Source of the DNA: AWTP1-13 sp963814055
GTDB lineage: Bacteria; Pseudomonadota; Alphaproteobacteria; Rhizobiales; Hyphomicrobiaceae
Length of the DNA: 64,000 nucleotides
NCBI GenBank assembly: GCA_963814055.1
Contig: CAWFBJ010000015.1
Coordinates: 1 to 64,000, forward strand
Direction: 5' to 3'
In this document: positions 25,896 through 34,901 of the stretch, piece after piece
How positions within the stretch are numbered: the stretch's first letter is position 1
Layout of the letters: each line of letters opens with the position of its first letter
Translations under genes and position numbers: made by a program
The notes under the pieces: generated by a model
The model's input: the letters and a program-made list of their open reading frames with translations, nothing else
What the model was told of the DNA's origin: nothing
Databases searched by the model: none

Positions 25896-27066
25896 GTGAG
25901 TTTGAACGGCGTAAACGCCTCAGAATTGAACCTGGTCTCGATCGCAGGTGGGGGTTCGTGTCGCGACGGCCTGCAGGACACTGTCAGCACGCTCAACCGA
26001 TCTGACCGCAAGCGCACCTTGCATGGCGTGTTCCTTTGCTTCGTCGTGTTTCTTGCCGTGGTCACCTGCGCCGAGGCACGGACTGTCACAGATTCCGCTG
26101 GCCGCACGGTCGAGGTGCCGGATCGGATCGACAAGGTTTTTGCCGCCGGTCCGCCGGCTTCGATCCTGCTCTATATCCTGGCCCCGGAGAAGATGACGGG
26201 CTGGCCCAATCCGCCCACGGCCGAAGAGCGGCCGTTCATTGCTCCGGCCTATCGCGATCTGCCGGCGCTCGGACGCCTCACGGGGCGCGGCGGTACGGCC
26301 AACCTCGAGGTGGTGCTCAACACCAAGCCCGATGTCATTCTCGACTTCGGCTCCGTGCGGGATACCTACGTGTCGCTCGCCGACAACGTGCAGGCGCAGA
26401 CCAAGATCCCTTACATTCTGATCGACGGCCGCTTCAGCGCGACCCCGGCGGCACTGCGACTGCTGGGCGACATTCTCGAACTCAAGGAGCGCGGCGAAAC
26501 GCTTGCCAAGTACGTGGAGGCGACGTTCGAAGCCATCGACGCGGTGCTCAAGACAACACCTGACGAGAAACGCCCCCGTGTCTATCTCGCGCGCGGACCC
26601 GATGGGTTGGAAACGGGCGTCGTCGGCTCCATCAATACCGAGATCATCGAACGTGCTGGCGGCCGCAACGTCGCACAGGCCGCCGGCCAAAGCGGTCTTG
26701 TGCGTGCCTCCATGGAGCAGGTGATCGTGGCCGATCCTGAGATCATTCTCACCTGGGATCGCAACTTCTTCGAGCGGGTGAAGAGAGGATCCGCTCTGGG
26801 CCGGCATCCGCGCCGTTCGCGAGGACCGCGTCTATCTCGCGCCCACCGCGCCTTTTGGCTGGATCGACCGCCCGCCGTCGCTCAACCGCGTGATCGGACT
26901 CAAATGGCTGGCGGGCCTGTTCTATCCAAACCAGCTCGGTCACGATCTGCGGGAAACCACACGGGAATTCTATCGCCTCTTCTATCACGTGAATCCCAGC
27001 GACGCCGAGCTCGAGACCCTGATCGCCTGGTCGAAGGGGCAGGCCCCATCCATGCCGAAGCGTTGA
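25896..27066 (+). CDS. periplasmic ABC substrate-binding protein, BtuF/FhuD type, one frameshift
   Basis: About 390 residues with an N-terminal hydrophobic export segment (residues about 43-60) before EARTVTDSAGRTVEVPDRID, the usual start of class III binding proteins (iron-siderophore, cobalamin, and some molybdate/tungstate proteins). The body has the expected GRxxDVIxDF-like 'NTKPDVILDFGS'. A shift near 26785 (one extra G in AGAGGATCC) leads into 'DPLWAGIRAVREDRVYLAP' and the end at 27066. GTG 25896 is the first start; a later start near 26015 is possible. No permease or ATPase is adjacent. Confidence 0.75.
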
Positions 27067-27236
27067 ACGTCGCATTGATCTGCGCGGGATCGAAGGCGGC
27101 GGCCATTTAGTCGCCTTCGGCATGGGTGCTTGGACAACATTGCGGATCGCGGCGCGGTTCATAACATGGCACTGTCGGGGCAAGCGGACCGGCGATCCGT
27201 ACCGAAAACGCATCCGCCAGATGCAGAGGAGGCCCG

Positions 27237-27860
27237 ATGCCCGAGCAGCGCGCAGAAGTCAAAATGTACTCGGACTACAAGAGCCCCTACGCCTACGTCG
27301 CCTTCGATCCGGGCATGGAGCTGGAGCAAAAATATAACGTGCGCGTGCGCTGGCGGCCGTTCCAATTGAGGATCAAGGGAAAGGGCCAGCGTAGCGTCTA
27401 CTCCGAGTACAAGGTGAAGTACTCCTATCTCGACGCGCGCCGTTGGGCCAACCTGCGCGGCGGCCTGGTCATAAAAGGCCCGCTCAAGATCTACGACACC
27501 ACACCGGCTCTGGTCGGTGGCCTGTTCGCGGAAAAGCAGGGGCGACTCGTCGAGTACAGCCGTTCCGTGTTCGACAAATTCTTTCGCCGCGAACTGGAGG
27601 TGGATCAGCCGGATGCGGTAGCGGCCCATATTGCGTCCATGGGCATGTCCGAGCAGGCCTATCGCGAGTATCTGGCTGGCGACGGCATGCAAGATTATGA
27701 GAGCGCTCACGAAGAAGCCACCGCCGATCAGATTTTCGGGGTCCCGATCTTCGTGTTCAAGGGCGAGCCATTCTGGGGCCACGACCGTATCGGGCTGCTG
27801 GAGCACCGCTTGTTCGAGGCGGGACTGGCGCGCGATCACGACGCGGCGGCCGTCGCCTGA
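27237..27860 (+). CDS. DsbA-fold isomerase-like protein (HCCA isomerase / kappa-GST group)
   Basis: A 207-residue cytoplasmic protein with a thioredoxin-like fold. The N-terminal 'MYSDYKSPYAYVAFDP' replaces the CxxC of DsbA with a Ser-Pro type motif, as in 2-hydroxychromene-2-carboxylate isomerases and kappa-class GSTs, and the C-terminal 'IFGVPIFVFKGEPFWGHDRI' carries the conserved cis-Pro loop and the GxDR segment. A GGAGG site precedes the ATG. The next gene follows 24 bp later, so it begins a short catabolic operon. The substrate is unknown. Confidence 0.75.
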   Translation: MPEQRAEVKMYSDYKSPYAYVAFDPGMELEQKYNVRVRWRPFQLRIKGKGQRSVYSEYKVKYSYLDARRWANLRGGLVIKGPLKIYDTTPALVGGLFAEKQGRLVEYSRSVFDKFFRRELEVDQPDAVAAHIASMGMSEQAYREYLAGDGMQDYESAHEEATADQIFGVPIFVFKGEPFWGHDRIGLLEHRLFEAGLARDHDAAAVA

Positions 27861-27884
27861 GCCGAGACCGGCTGCTGGAGCGTG

Positions 27885-29153
27885 ATGCAGGTGTCTTCAA
27901 AGCTGCCCATGCTGACGGGCTACCGCGTACTCGACATCACGCAGTTCGTGGCCGGTCCGACCTGCACGCGCATTCTGGCCGAACTCGGCGCCGACGTCAT
28001 CAAGGTGGAACTGGCGCCCCATGGCGACCGCACGCGCGTCCAGGGCATCAAGCCGCGGGAACCGAAGGGCTCGTCGCAGAGCACCTACTTCTTCCAGCAC
28101 AACCATTCCAAGCGCAGCCTCGCGTTGCAGTGGAAGCACCCGCGCACCACCGAGATTCTGAAGGCGATGGTCGCGAAGGCGGACGTGCTGGTGGAGAACT
28201 TCGCGCCCGGTGTGATGGCGCGCGCCGGTCTCGACTACGAGGTGCTTGCCAAGATCAATCCCAGGCTGGTGATGTGCTCGATTTCGGTTGCCGGCCAATC
28301 CGGACCTTTGAGCGCGCAGCCGGGCTACGACTACATTGCTGCTGCCTACGCCGGCGTGACGGACCAGATCGGCGAGGCCGGCGGCGCACCGGCACAATTC
28401 ACCATCGCCATCGGCGACGCCTCGACCGGCGTGGCGGCGGCCATGGCCGTGGGCTTCGCGCTGCTGCATCGCGAGCGGACGGGCGAGGGGCAGTACATCG
28501 ACAGCGCCATCCTCGACACGTATTTCCACATGCACGAAGTCAACGTGCCGCGCGTGGCGCTGCGCGGACCCAAATTCACGCCCAGACGGACCGGATCTCA
28601 GCATCCCGACGGCGGGCCGACGGGGCTCTTTCGCTGCAGCGACGGCAGCTATGTCAACATCACCGCATTGGCGCACCAATGGGGACAGTTGGCTGCGGCG
28701 CTCGGAAGACCCGAACTGGTGGACGATCCCCACTTCAAGGATGCGCGCGCACGGCGCGACAACAACGATCAGATCAGAATACTGATCGAGGACTGGCTTG
28801 CCGGCTTCCCGGATCGGGAAAGTGCGCTCCGTGTTCTCGAACAGCATCGTGTTCCCTGCGCACCCGTCCTTACCCTCAATGAAGCTGTGGCGCACGAACA
28901 CCTGCGCCAGCGCAAGACCGTGCGCCGGGTTGAGGACCCTCAAATCGGGGCGTTCGATATACCGGGTCTGCCAGTGAAGTTTTCCCGCTGGCCCGACCGT
29001 ACCGAGCTGAAGGCCGATCTCCTGGGCGCGCACAACGAGCAAGTGCTGAAGGAGCTGGCCGGCCTGTCGGATGCGGACATTGCCGCGCTTTATCGCGACC
29101 AGGTGCTGGTGCGCGATCCTGCCTTGGACGAGCAAAAGCCTGCTGAAAGCTGA
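27885..29153 (+). CDS. CaiB/BaiF family CoA transferase
   Basis: A 422-residue class III CoA transferase. The N-terminal LTGYRVLDITQFVAGPTCTR is the family start; the GDASTG segment (about residue 178) holds the catalytic Asp of the DxxTG motif, and 'VENFAPGVMARAGLDYE' and 'HRERTGEGQYIDSAILD' are conserved. Enzymes of this family move CoA between carboxylic acids, e.g. formyl-, carnitine- or bile-acid-CoA. ATG 27885 has GGAG four bases upstream; GTG 27882 is an alternative. It lies between an isomerase-like gene and a cupin-like gene, all on the plus strand. Confidence 0.85.
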   Translation: MQVSSKLPMLTGYRVLDITQFVAGPTCTRILAELGADVIKVELAPHGDRTRVQGIKPREPKGSSQSTYFFQHNHSKRSLALQWKHPRTTEILKAMVAKADVLVENFAPGVMARAGLDYEVLAKINPRLVMCSISVAGQSGPLSAQPGYDYIAAAYAGVTDQIGEAGGAPAQFTIAIGDASTGVAAAMAVGFALLHRERTGEGQYIDSAILDTYFHMHEVNVPRVALRGPKFTPRRTGSQHPDGGPTGLFRCSDGSYVNITALAHQWGQLAAALGRPELVDDPHFKDARARRDNNDQIRILIEDWLAGFPDRESALRVLEQHRVPCAPVLTLNEAVAHEHLRQRKTVRRVEDPQIGAFDIPGLPVKFSRWPDRTELKADLLGAHNEQVLKELAGLSDADIAALYRDQVLVRDPALDEQKPAES

Positions 29154-29179
29154 GCACAACGGAACGGGAGGTCCGGCAA

Positions 29180-29530
29180 ATGCGCATACACAACCTGTTC
29201 AAGGACGCGAACGGTGAATCGCATTTCCGTGACATCGAGGTGGAATGGGTCGAGGAGCGGAATTTCAGCAAGCTCTCCAAGCGGCTGCCTGCCAACGGCA
29301 TCATCTTCAGGGAGACGTCGGGCGATTATGACCTCGATTGGCATCCAGCTCCGCGGCGCCAGTACATCGTCAACCTGGACGCTGCGGTGCAGATCACGGC
29401 CAGCGACGGAGAGAGCCGCATCATCGGTGCCGGCGAGGTGATCCTGGTCGAGGACATCAGCGGCAAGGGACACTTGTCGAAGGCCGTCGGCGGCAAGATG
29501 CGGCGGTCGATCTTCATACCGATCGAGTGA
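29180..29530 (+). CDS. cupin-like small protein
   Basis: A 116-residue protein with a single cupin barrel pattern: 'DYDLDWHPAPRRQYIVNLDAAVQI' with a short DWHxAPRRQ ligand region and later 'GAGEVILVEDISGKGH'. The usual cupin metal ligands HxH are reduced to one His plus Arg/Gln, so metal binding is uncertain. GGGAGG precedes the ATG. It is the third gene of the CoA-transferase operon, 26 bp after the previous stop, and may act on the same pathway. Confidence 0.7.
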   Translation: MRIHNLFKDANGESHFRDIEVEWVEERNFSKLSKRLPANGIIFRETSGDYDLDWHPAPRRQYIVNLDAAVQITASDGESRIIGAGEVILVEDISGKGHLSKAVGGKMRRSIFIPIE

Positions 29531-29544
29531 CGGACCTATGGATT

Positions 29545-29660
29545 CTTCCGATCCAGGTTGAACCGGCTAACGTGCGCCGACCCGTTGGTGAGCTTGTCGA
29601 ACCACGGCATTGGTAAAGGCGGCGCGTTCTTCGACAAGCTCAGGACGAGGGTGAGTGTGT
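29545..29660 (+). repeat. intergenic repeat, family A, copy 1
   Basis: A 115-bp element with the inverted pair GAGCTTGTCGAACCACG ... CTTCGACAAGCTCAGGACGA. The same unit occurs at 44394-44512, 44550-44670 and (shorter) 60146-60220. It is read as a dispersed REP/RPE-like palindrome. Confidence 0.8.
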
Positions 29661-29699
29661 GCGTGATTGCATCTAGGTCTGAATCACCCGCCACCTGCT

Positions 29700-29800
29700 C
29701 GGCGTGTCATCCTCGGGCTTGTCCCGAGGATCCGATCCATCGGCAGGCTCAGGAGCTCTTGGAGGGCTGGATCCTCGCAACAAGTGCGAGGATGACCGTT
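29700..29800. repeat. intergenic palindromic repeat, family B
   Basis: TCATCCTCGGGCTTGTCCCGAGGATCC is a palindrome with an interior loop, followed by a second half, GCTGGATCCTCGCAACAAGTGCGAGGATGACC. This is the common alphaproteobacterial CCTCGG/CCGAGG intergenic repeat type. A related element is at 51588-51700. Confidence 0.65.
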
Positions 29801-29856
29801 GCGATTGAAACAACGGTTCAACGTAAAATCGGAAACGCTTTAGGGACGGGACAGAT

Positions 29857-30723
29857 CTAAGTCTCGTCGACCACCGGATTGGACAGAACGCCGATACGCT
29901 CGACTTCGACCGCCACCGTGTCGCCGGCCTTCATCCATGATGGCGGCTTGCGGGCGTGGGCGACGCCGGACGGTGTGCCGGTGGCGATGAGATCGCCGGG
30001 CTCGAGCGTCATGAACTCGGAGAGGAGCGCGATCGTCCGGGCGGTCGAGAAGATCATGTCGGAGGTGTTTGAATCCTGCATGGTTTCGCCGTTGACGCGG
30101 GTCGTGATTCTCAAGCCCGATGCGCCCGCCGGCAGTTCGTCGGCGGTGACGATCCAGGGGCCGAGCGGCCCGGTGCCATCGAAGTTCTTGCCCGGCATCC
30201 ACTGCGAGGTCTTGCGCTGGAAATCGCGCACGGAGACGTCGTTGAAGAGGGTGTAGCCGAACACATGTTCGAGCGCCTTTTCCTCGGGGATGTGGCGGCC
30301 GCCTTTGCCGATAACGATCGTAAGCTCGCACTCGTAGTCGAGCTGGGCCGATACCTTGGGCCGGATCACTGGTGCGCCGGCCGCGACCAGCGAGGTTGGT
30401 ACGCGCAGAAAAAAGGAAGGATAGGTCGGGATGGCATGTCCGCCCTCCTTGGCATGCAGGGCGTAATTCAGGCCGACACAGATGAACTTCGTCGGGTTGG
30501 CGATCGGCAGGGCCGGCTTCATGGCGTCGAGCACGAACCTGGCCGACGCAGGTGCATTTTCAACCGCGACTTTTGCCGCCGCGACAGCTTTTGGACCAGC
30601 AGCGATGAAACCCTGGAGATCCTTGGGTAACGCCGGGTCGGCAACGCCGAGGTCAATCACGACCTTGCCGTCGACAAGTCCGAGCGCCGTGTTCTTGCCC
30701 TTTTGAAACATCATCAGCTTCAT
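29857..30723 (-). CDS. fumarylacetoacetate-hydrolase-family protein
   Basis: A 288-residue enzyme of the FAH superfamily. Metal ligands are visible: the EC-E of QLDYECELTIVIGKGG (residues about 138-155) and the Asp of 'FNDVSVRDFQ'. 'GPLGPWIVTADEL' and 'EPGDLIATGTPSGVA' are conserved family segments. Such enzymes cleave or isomerise acylpyruvates and related ring-cleavage products. ATG 30723 is the natural start; the longer open frame to 30819 runs into the upstream gene. It lies 24 bp after the OYE-type gene on the same strand. Confidence 0.85.
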   Translation of the reverse strand: MKLMMFQKGKNTALGLVDGKVVIDLGVADPALPKDLQGFIAAGPKAVAAAKVAVENAPASARFVLDAMKPALPIANPTKFICVGLNYALHAKEGGHAIPTYPSFFLRVPTSLVAAGAPVIRPKVSAQLDYECELTIVIGKGGRHIPEEKALEHVFGYTLFNDVSVRDFQRKTSQWMPGKNFDGTGPLGPWIVTADELPAGASGLRITTRVNGETMQDSNTSDMIFSTARTIALLSEFMTLEPGDLIATGTPSGVAHARKPPSWMKAGDTVAVEVERIGVLSNPVVDET

Positions 30724-30746
30724 CGTGGGGTTTCCTTGCCTCTTTC

Positions 30747-31913
30747 CTATTTGCCGCGAGCGGCCAGCTCGTCTTCCTTGATCTGCGCGATCGAGCGTTC
30801 GCGGTGCTTGAGCCACCATCCGTACTGCACGGGCCAGTCATCCATGGCGTCGCTGGCCTTGCGGCCAAGTGCGATCTCCGCCATCTGCGGCCAGCACGGA
30901 TTGACGAGTGCTTCGCGCGCAATTGCAATCAGGTCGGCTTGACCCTTCTGCAGGGTGTCCTCGGCAAAGAATGGATCGACGATCAGACCGACGGCCATCG
31001 ACTTGATGCCAGCCTCCCGGCGTACGCGCTCCGCGTAGGGCACCTGAAAGCCCCAGCTGCGCTTGACGCGTGCCGCCGTCGCCGAACCGAACAGTCCACC
31101 CGAGGAGCAATCGATCACATCGATGCCGCGCGCCTTCAATTCTTTGGCGTAGGCGACCGTGTCCTCGATGGTCCATCCGCCATCGAGCCCGTCGACGGCC
31201 GACACCCGCAGGAACAGCGGCTTGTCGCGTGGCCAGACCGCGCGCACCGCCTCGGCCACTTCGAGGGGAAAGCGCGTGCGCCCGGCGAAGTCCCCGCCGT
31301 AGGCATCGTTGCGTTTGTTGGAGAGCGGGGAGAGGAACTGGTGGATCAGATAACCGTGCGCGTTGTGGATTTCGAGGATTTCAAATCCGGCCTCCAAGGC
31401 GCGTTTGGCGGCGTCCGCCCAGTCGTCCTTGAGAGTGGCGAGGTCGGAGACCGAGAGCTGCCTCGGCGCAATGTGGCCCTCCGCCATCGGTTCGCTGGTG
31501 GGCGCAACGATGTCCCAGACCTTCTCGCCGCGGGCGAGGTCACCGGGTGTCAGCGGCCCGTTTCCGAACCAGGGCCGCTGCATGGAGCCCTTGCGGCCGG
31601 CATGCGCGATCTGGATGCCCGGCACCACATTCTGCGCCTTCATGAAGGCCGCGATGCGTCGCAGCGGCGGAATGTGCGCCGACGACCACAGGCCCATGTC
31701 GCCGTTGGTGATGCGGCCTTGCGAGGTCACTGCCGTGGCCTCGACGAAGACGCAGGCCGCGCCGCCGAGTGCCAGCCGGCCGAGGTGGGCGAAGTGGAAG
31801 TCCTGGGCAATACCGTCGACCGCCGAGTAGGTCGCCATGGGTGCGATGACGACGCGGTTCCTGAGCGTGACGCCCTGAATTGTAATTGGTGTAAAGAGCA
31901 GCGGCTTTGTCAT
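30747..31913 (-). CDS. NADH:flavin oxidoreductase, Old Yellow Enzyme family (YqjM type)
   Basis: A 388-residue TIM-barrel flavoenzyme. The segments 'VTLRNRVVIAPMATYSAVDG' (FMN binding), 'IQIAHAGRKGS' (substrate His), 'DWADAAKRALEAGFEILEIHNAHGYLIHQFLSP' and 'RTRFPLEVAEAVRAVWP' are conserved in YqjM-like OYEs. These reduce activated alkenes with NAD(P)H. It heads a two-gene minus-strand operon with the FAH-family gene, suggesting an aromatic or dicarbonyl degradation step. Intact. Confidence 0.9.
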   Translation of the reverse strand: MTKPLLFTPITIQGVTLRNRVVIAPMATYSAVDGIAQDFHFAHLGRLALGGAACVFVEATAVTSQGRITNGDMGLWSSAHIPPLRRIAAFMKAQNVVPGIQIAHAGRKGSMQRPWFGNGPLTPGDLARGEKVWDIVAPTSEPMAEGHIAPRQLSVSDLATLKDDWADAAKRALEAGFEILEIHNAHGYLIHQFLSPLSNKRNDAYGGDFAGRTRFPLEVAEAVRAVWPRDKPLFLRVSAVDGLDGGWTIEDTVAYAKELKARGIDVIDCSSGGLFGSATAARVKRSWGFQVPYAERVRREAGIKSMAVGLIVDPFFAEDTLQKGQADLIAIAREALVNPCWPQMAEIALGRKASDAMDDWPVQYGWWLKHRERSIAQIKEDELAARGK

Positions 31914-32030
31914 GTCCGGATACGGCCCTCGGCGCCAGCGACTTGGTCGGGCGACCGGACCAGACCGGGCGGCAGGCTGTCAAGGGTGTGTGGGCGCGCA
32001 CGGTCGCGCGCCGCCGCGCCCAGCCGGCCC

Positions 32031-34739
32031 TCAGGCCGCGATCGACTTTCGCGTCGACCACTTGGAGATGAGCTCGGGCACTTGGGACACCGGCACGGCC
32101 TTGCTCAGATAGTACCCCTGGGCCTCGCTGCATCCCAGCGCGGCCAGCCTTTCGAACTGTTCGCGCGTCTCGACGCCTTCAGCCGTCGTCGTCATCTTGA
32201 GTGTCGTGGCGATGTCGATGACCGATCTGATGATGACGTCGCTTGCAGGCGACACGCCGAGGTCTTTGACGAATGCGCGGTCGATCTTGATCTTGTCCAG
32301 CGGGAAGCTGCGCAGATAGCTCAGTGAGGAGTAGCCGGTGCCGAAGTCGTCCATGGAGATGCGAACGCCAAGGTCTCGTAGCTGATGCAGGACCAGCACG
32401 GTTGAATCGCTTTCCTGCATGAGGATGGTTTCGGTGATCTCGAGGTCCAGACGGCTGGGAGACAATCCTGTGTCGCGCAGAGCGTCCGAGACAGTGGCCA
32501 CCAGATTGCCGTTTCTGAACTGCATCGGGGAGACATTCACCGCCACGCTCAATTCTTCCGGCCATGTGGTGGCCTGCTCGCAGGCTTTCCGGATGGCCCA
32601 GGACCCAAGAGCGACGATCAAACCCGTTTCCTCGGCAATCGGGATGAACTCGCTGGGTGGCACCATGCCGCGGATAGGATGCTCCCAGCGCATCAGCGCT
32701 TCGAAGCCGTTGATAGTCTTGTCGGCGATGCCCAGCACCGGCTGGTAGTGCAATGCCAGCTGCTCGTTGTCGATGGCGTCGCGCAGGTCGAGTTCGAGCT
32801 GCCGCTTTACGCGAAGCTGTTCGGCCATGCTTTTGTGGAAGAACCTGTAGGTGCCGCGGCCGGCGGCTTTTGCCGCGTAGAGTGCCATGTCGCTTGCCCT
32901 GAGCAGGAGTTCCGGGTCGCTGCCGTCGTGCGGAGCCAGCGCAATGCCGATGCTGACGCCAATACGGATATGCTGCCCGTAGATTTCATAGGGCTGCGAC
33001 AGGACCTCGCTGAGGCGCGTGGCCAAAGCTTCCGGCTGCTCGGTCGAGCAGGTATTTGGGAGCAGGATGCCGAATTCATCCCCGCCCAGGCGGGCAATGA
33101 CACTGGCTGTTCGCACCGTCGACCTGAGGCGGTCGGCGACCGATTGCAGCAGCGTGTCGCCGATCCAATGCCCCAGCGTGTCGTTTACGACCTTGAACCA
33201 ATCGAGGTCCAGGTAGAGCAGAGCAAAACCCTGGTCCTCGTCATCGCCATCGGGCTTTGCGGACTTCAGCTTGATAACGCTTTTTTCCACCTCTTCCCTG
33301 AAGTGACGCCGATTGGCGAGACCCGTAAGAGCATCTTCTGAAGCCAGCCGCACAACCGCTTCCTGGGCCTCGTGTCGCCGGGTAACGTCTGTGAAGGTTC
33401 GTATAAAGCCGCCGTCAGGAAGCGAGGTGCTTCGCACTTCGAGCACTGTACCGTTCGGACGCGTGCGCTCAAACGTGCGCAGCCCCCCGATGGCGTCGCG
33501 CTGTGTGAAATACTCCACTGCCGATATGCCTTCCGGAAATGCAATAGACGCATATTCGCCGCGCGCTTCTTGAAACTTTACAAGATCGGTGAACTTGGGC
33601 GACGAGCGCAGAAAGTCCTCAGGCAGGTCGAGTAGGCGTACGGCTTGCTGGTTGATGACGGGAATTCGGAAGTCCTTGGTGACCAAGATGATGCCCTGGC
33701 CCATGTTGTCCAGGGTTAGGCTCAGATGCTCCGACTTCTGCAAGGTAAGCCGCTGACTGTGCAGCAGGTTCGCTTTCGCCAGCCGCAGGCGCAACTGGTC
33801 GCGCGAGCCTTTGATGCCAACGCCGAGGATGATCAGGCTGAGCACCGAGCCGATGATTGCGTGTCTGAGGGCATCTCTGTAGGCGTCGGCGTAGACTTGG
33901 TCCTCCGTTATGCTCACGCTTATGGCCAGGGACAGGTTGCGGACCCGGCGAAAGGTGACGATGCGGCTCCCTTCAGGCGTGGGATCTATGAAGGTGCCGG
34001 TGGTGCCGCTCTGTATCTCGCGCAGGAGGCGCGAGCCCGTTATGTCCTGGTCGAGGGTCAGACGGCCGTGCCCGCTTGGGCCACCGGTGGAGCGCACGCG
34101 GCCATCCAGACCGATCAGCGAAATCGAGCCGCTATGGCCGAGAGCGATCGACTGATAGAATTGGGTGAAGCGCATCGGGCTCAGGGATGCCACGAGGACG
34201 CCCGCGAAGGAGCCATCGGGGTTCATCAACCGCCGTGTCAACGGGAGCAGCCATTGGCCGGATGTGCGCCCCGTCACAGGCCCGCCCACAAACAGTATGT
34301 CCTTGCTATCTTCCATGTGGAAGCGGATGTGCTCGCGATCGCTGAGATCGATCGGCGGCGGCCCTCGCGGCGTTGAGGTCGAAGCGCGCAGGATGCCGTG
34401 CGCATCGGCGATCGCGAAAACATTTATGACCTCGCTGTCAACTTTTGAGGTCATCAGGATGGTTTGGAGGTTGGTGCTGTCGCGCTGCCGATCGATCTGG
34501 TGCCGTAGATAGAGAAGTGCATTGTCGACTTCACCGACGGAGCGGAGAACGTTCTCCTCGAAAAGAAGCGCGAGATTTTGATTATTCACTACGGCGTCGC
34601 GGTAATCGCCGGCCGCCTGATCCTTGAATTTCAGGGCAATGCCGGCCCACAACATCGCAATCATGGCGATGCCGAGTATGAAGCTCGTCTGAGTGGCAAC
34701 TCTTGCGACCCGACGCCCTATGAAGGACAGTCTTCTCAT
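32031..34739 (-). CDS. membrane-bound GGDEF-EAL cyclic-di-GMP enzyme with Cache and PAS domains
   Basis: A 902-residue signalling protein. An N-terminal membrane segment (about 15-38), an extracytoplasmic Cache-type sensor (about 40-290), a second membrane segment (about 293-312), a PAS-like domain (about 340-460), GGDEF (about 470-640) and EAL (about 650-900). The GGDEF signature is intact (RLGGDEFG). The inhibitory I-site RxxD is replaced by RTAS, so feedback inhibition is probably lost. The EAL has EALMRW, NVSPMQF, EITETIL, DDFGTGYSSL and AEGVET, all expected for phosphodiesterase activity. ATG 34739 is preferred to TTG 34754. Confidence 0.9.
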   Translation of the reverse strand: MRRLSFIGRRVARVATQTSFILGIAMIAMLWAGIALKFKDQAAGDYRDAVVNNQNLALLFEENVLRSVGEVDNALLYLRHQIDRQRDSTNLQTILMTSKVDSEVINVFAIADAHGILRASTSTPRGPPPIDLSDREHIRFHMEDSKDILFVGGPVTGRTSGQWLLPLTRRLMNPDGSFAGVLVASLSPMRFTQFYQSIALGHSGSISLIGLDGRVRSTGGPSGHGRLTLDQDITGSRLLREIQSGTTGTFIDPTPEGSRIVTFRRVRNLSLAISVSITEDQVYADAYRDALRHAIIGSVLSLIILGVGIKGSRDQLRLRLAKANLLHSQRLTLQKSEHLSLTLDNMGQGIILVTKDFRIPVINQQAVRLLDLPEDFLRSSPKFTDLVKFQEARGEYASIAFPEGISAVEYFTQRDAIGGLRTFERTRPNGTVLEVRSTSLPDGGFIRTFTDVTRRHEAQEAVVRLASEDALTGLANRRHFREEVEKSVIKLKSAKPDGDDEDQGFALLYLDLDWFKVVNDTLGHWIGDTLLQSVADRLRSTVRTASVIARLGGDEFGILLPNTCSTEQPEALATRLSEVLSQPYEIYGQHIRIGVSIGIALAPHDGSDPELLLRASDMALYAAKAAGRGTYRFFHKSMAEQLRVKRQLELDLRDAIDNEQLALHYQPVLGIADKTINGFEALMRWEHPIRGMVPPSEFIPIAEETGLIVALGSWAIRKACEQATTWPEELSVAVNVSPMQFRNGNLVATVSDALRDTGLSPSRLDLEITETILMQESDSTVLVLHQLRDLGVRISMDDFGTGYSSLSYLRSFPLDKIKIDRAFVKDLGVSPASDVIIRSVIDIATTLKMTTTAEGVETREQFERLAALGCSEAQGYYLSKAVPVSQVPELISKWSTRKSIAA

Positions 34740-34901
34740 GTCTGGAAGCTGCAACCGCTGCGGTTTCTCTGTCCTTTACTTAGGCTGGCGAGCGTGAAAG
34801 AAGCCGTAATACCTGGTGAACAATGGCTGGAAACGCGTGCTAGTTTCGAACGGTTTGCACTGAAGGCATAGCTTGCCGAAGCGAGTTACGCGGAGTGTCG
34901 C

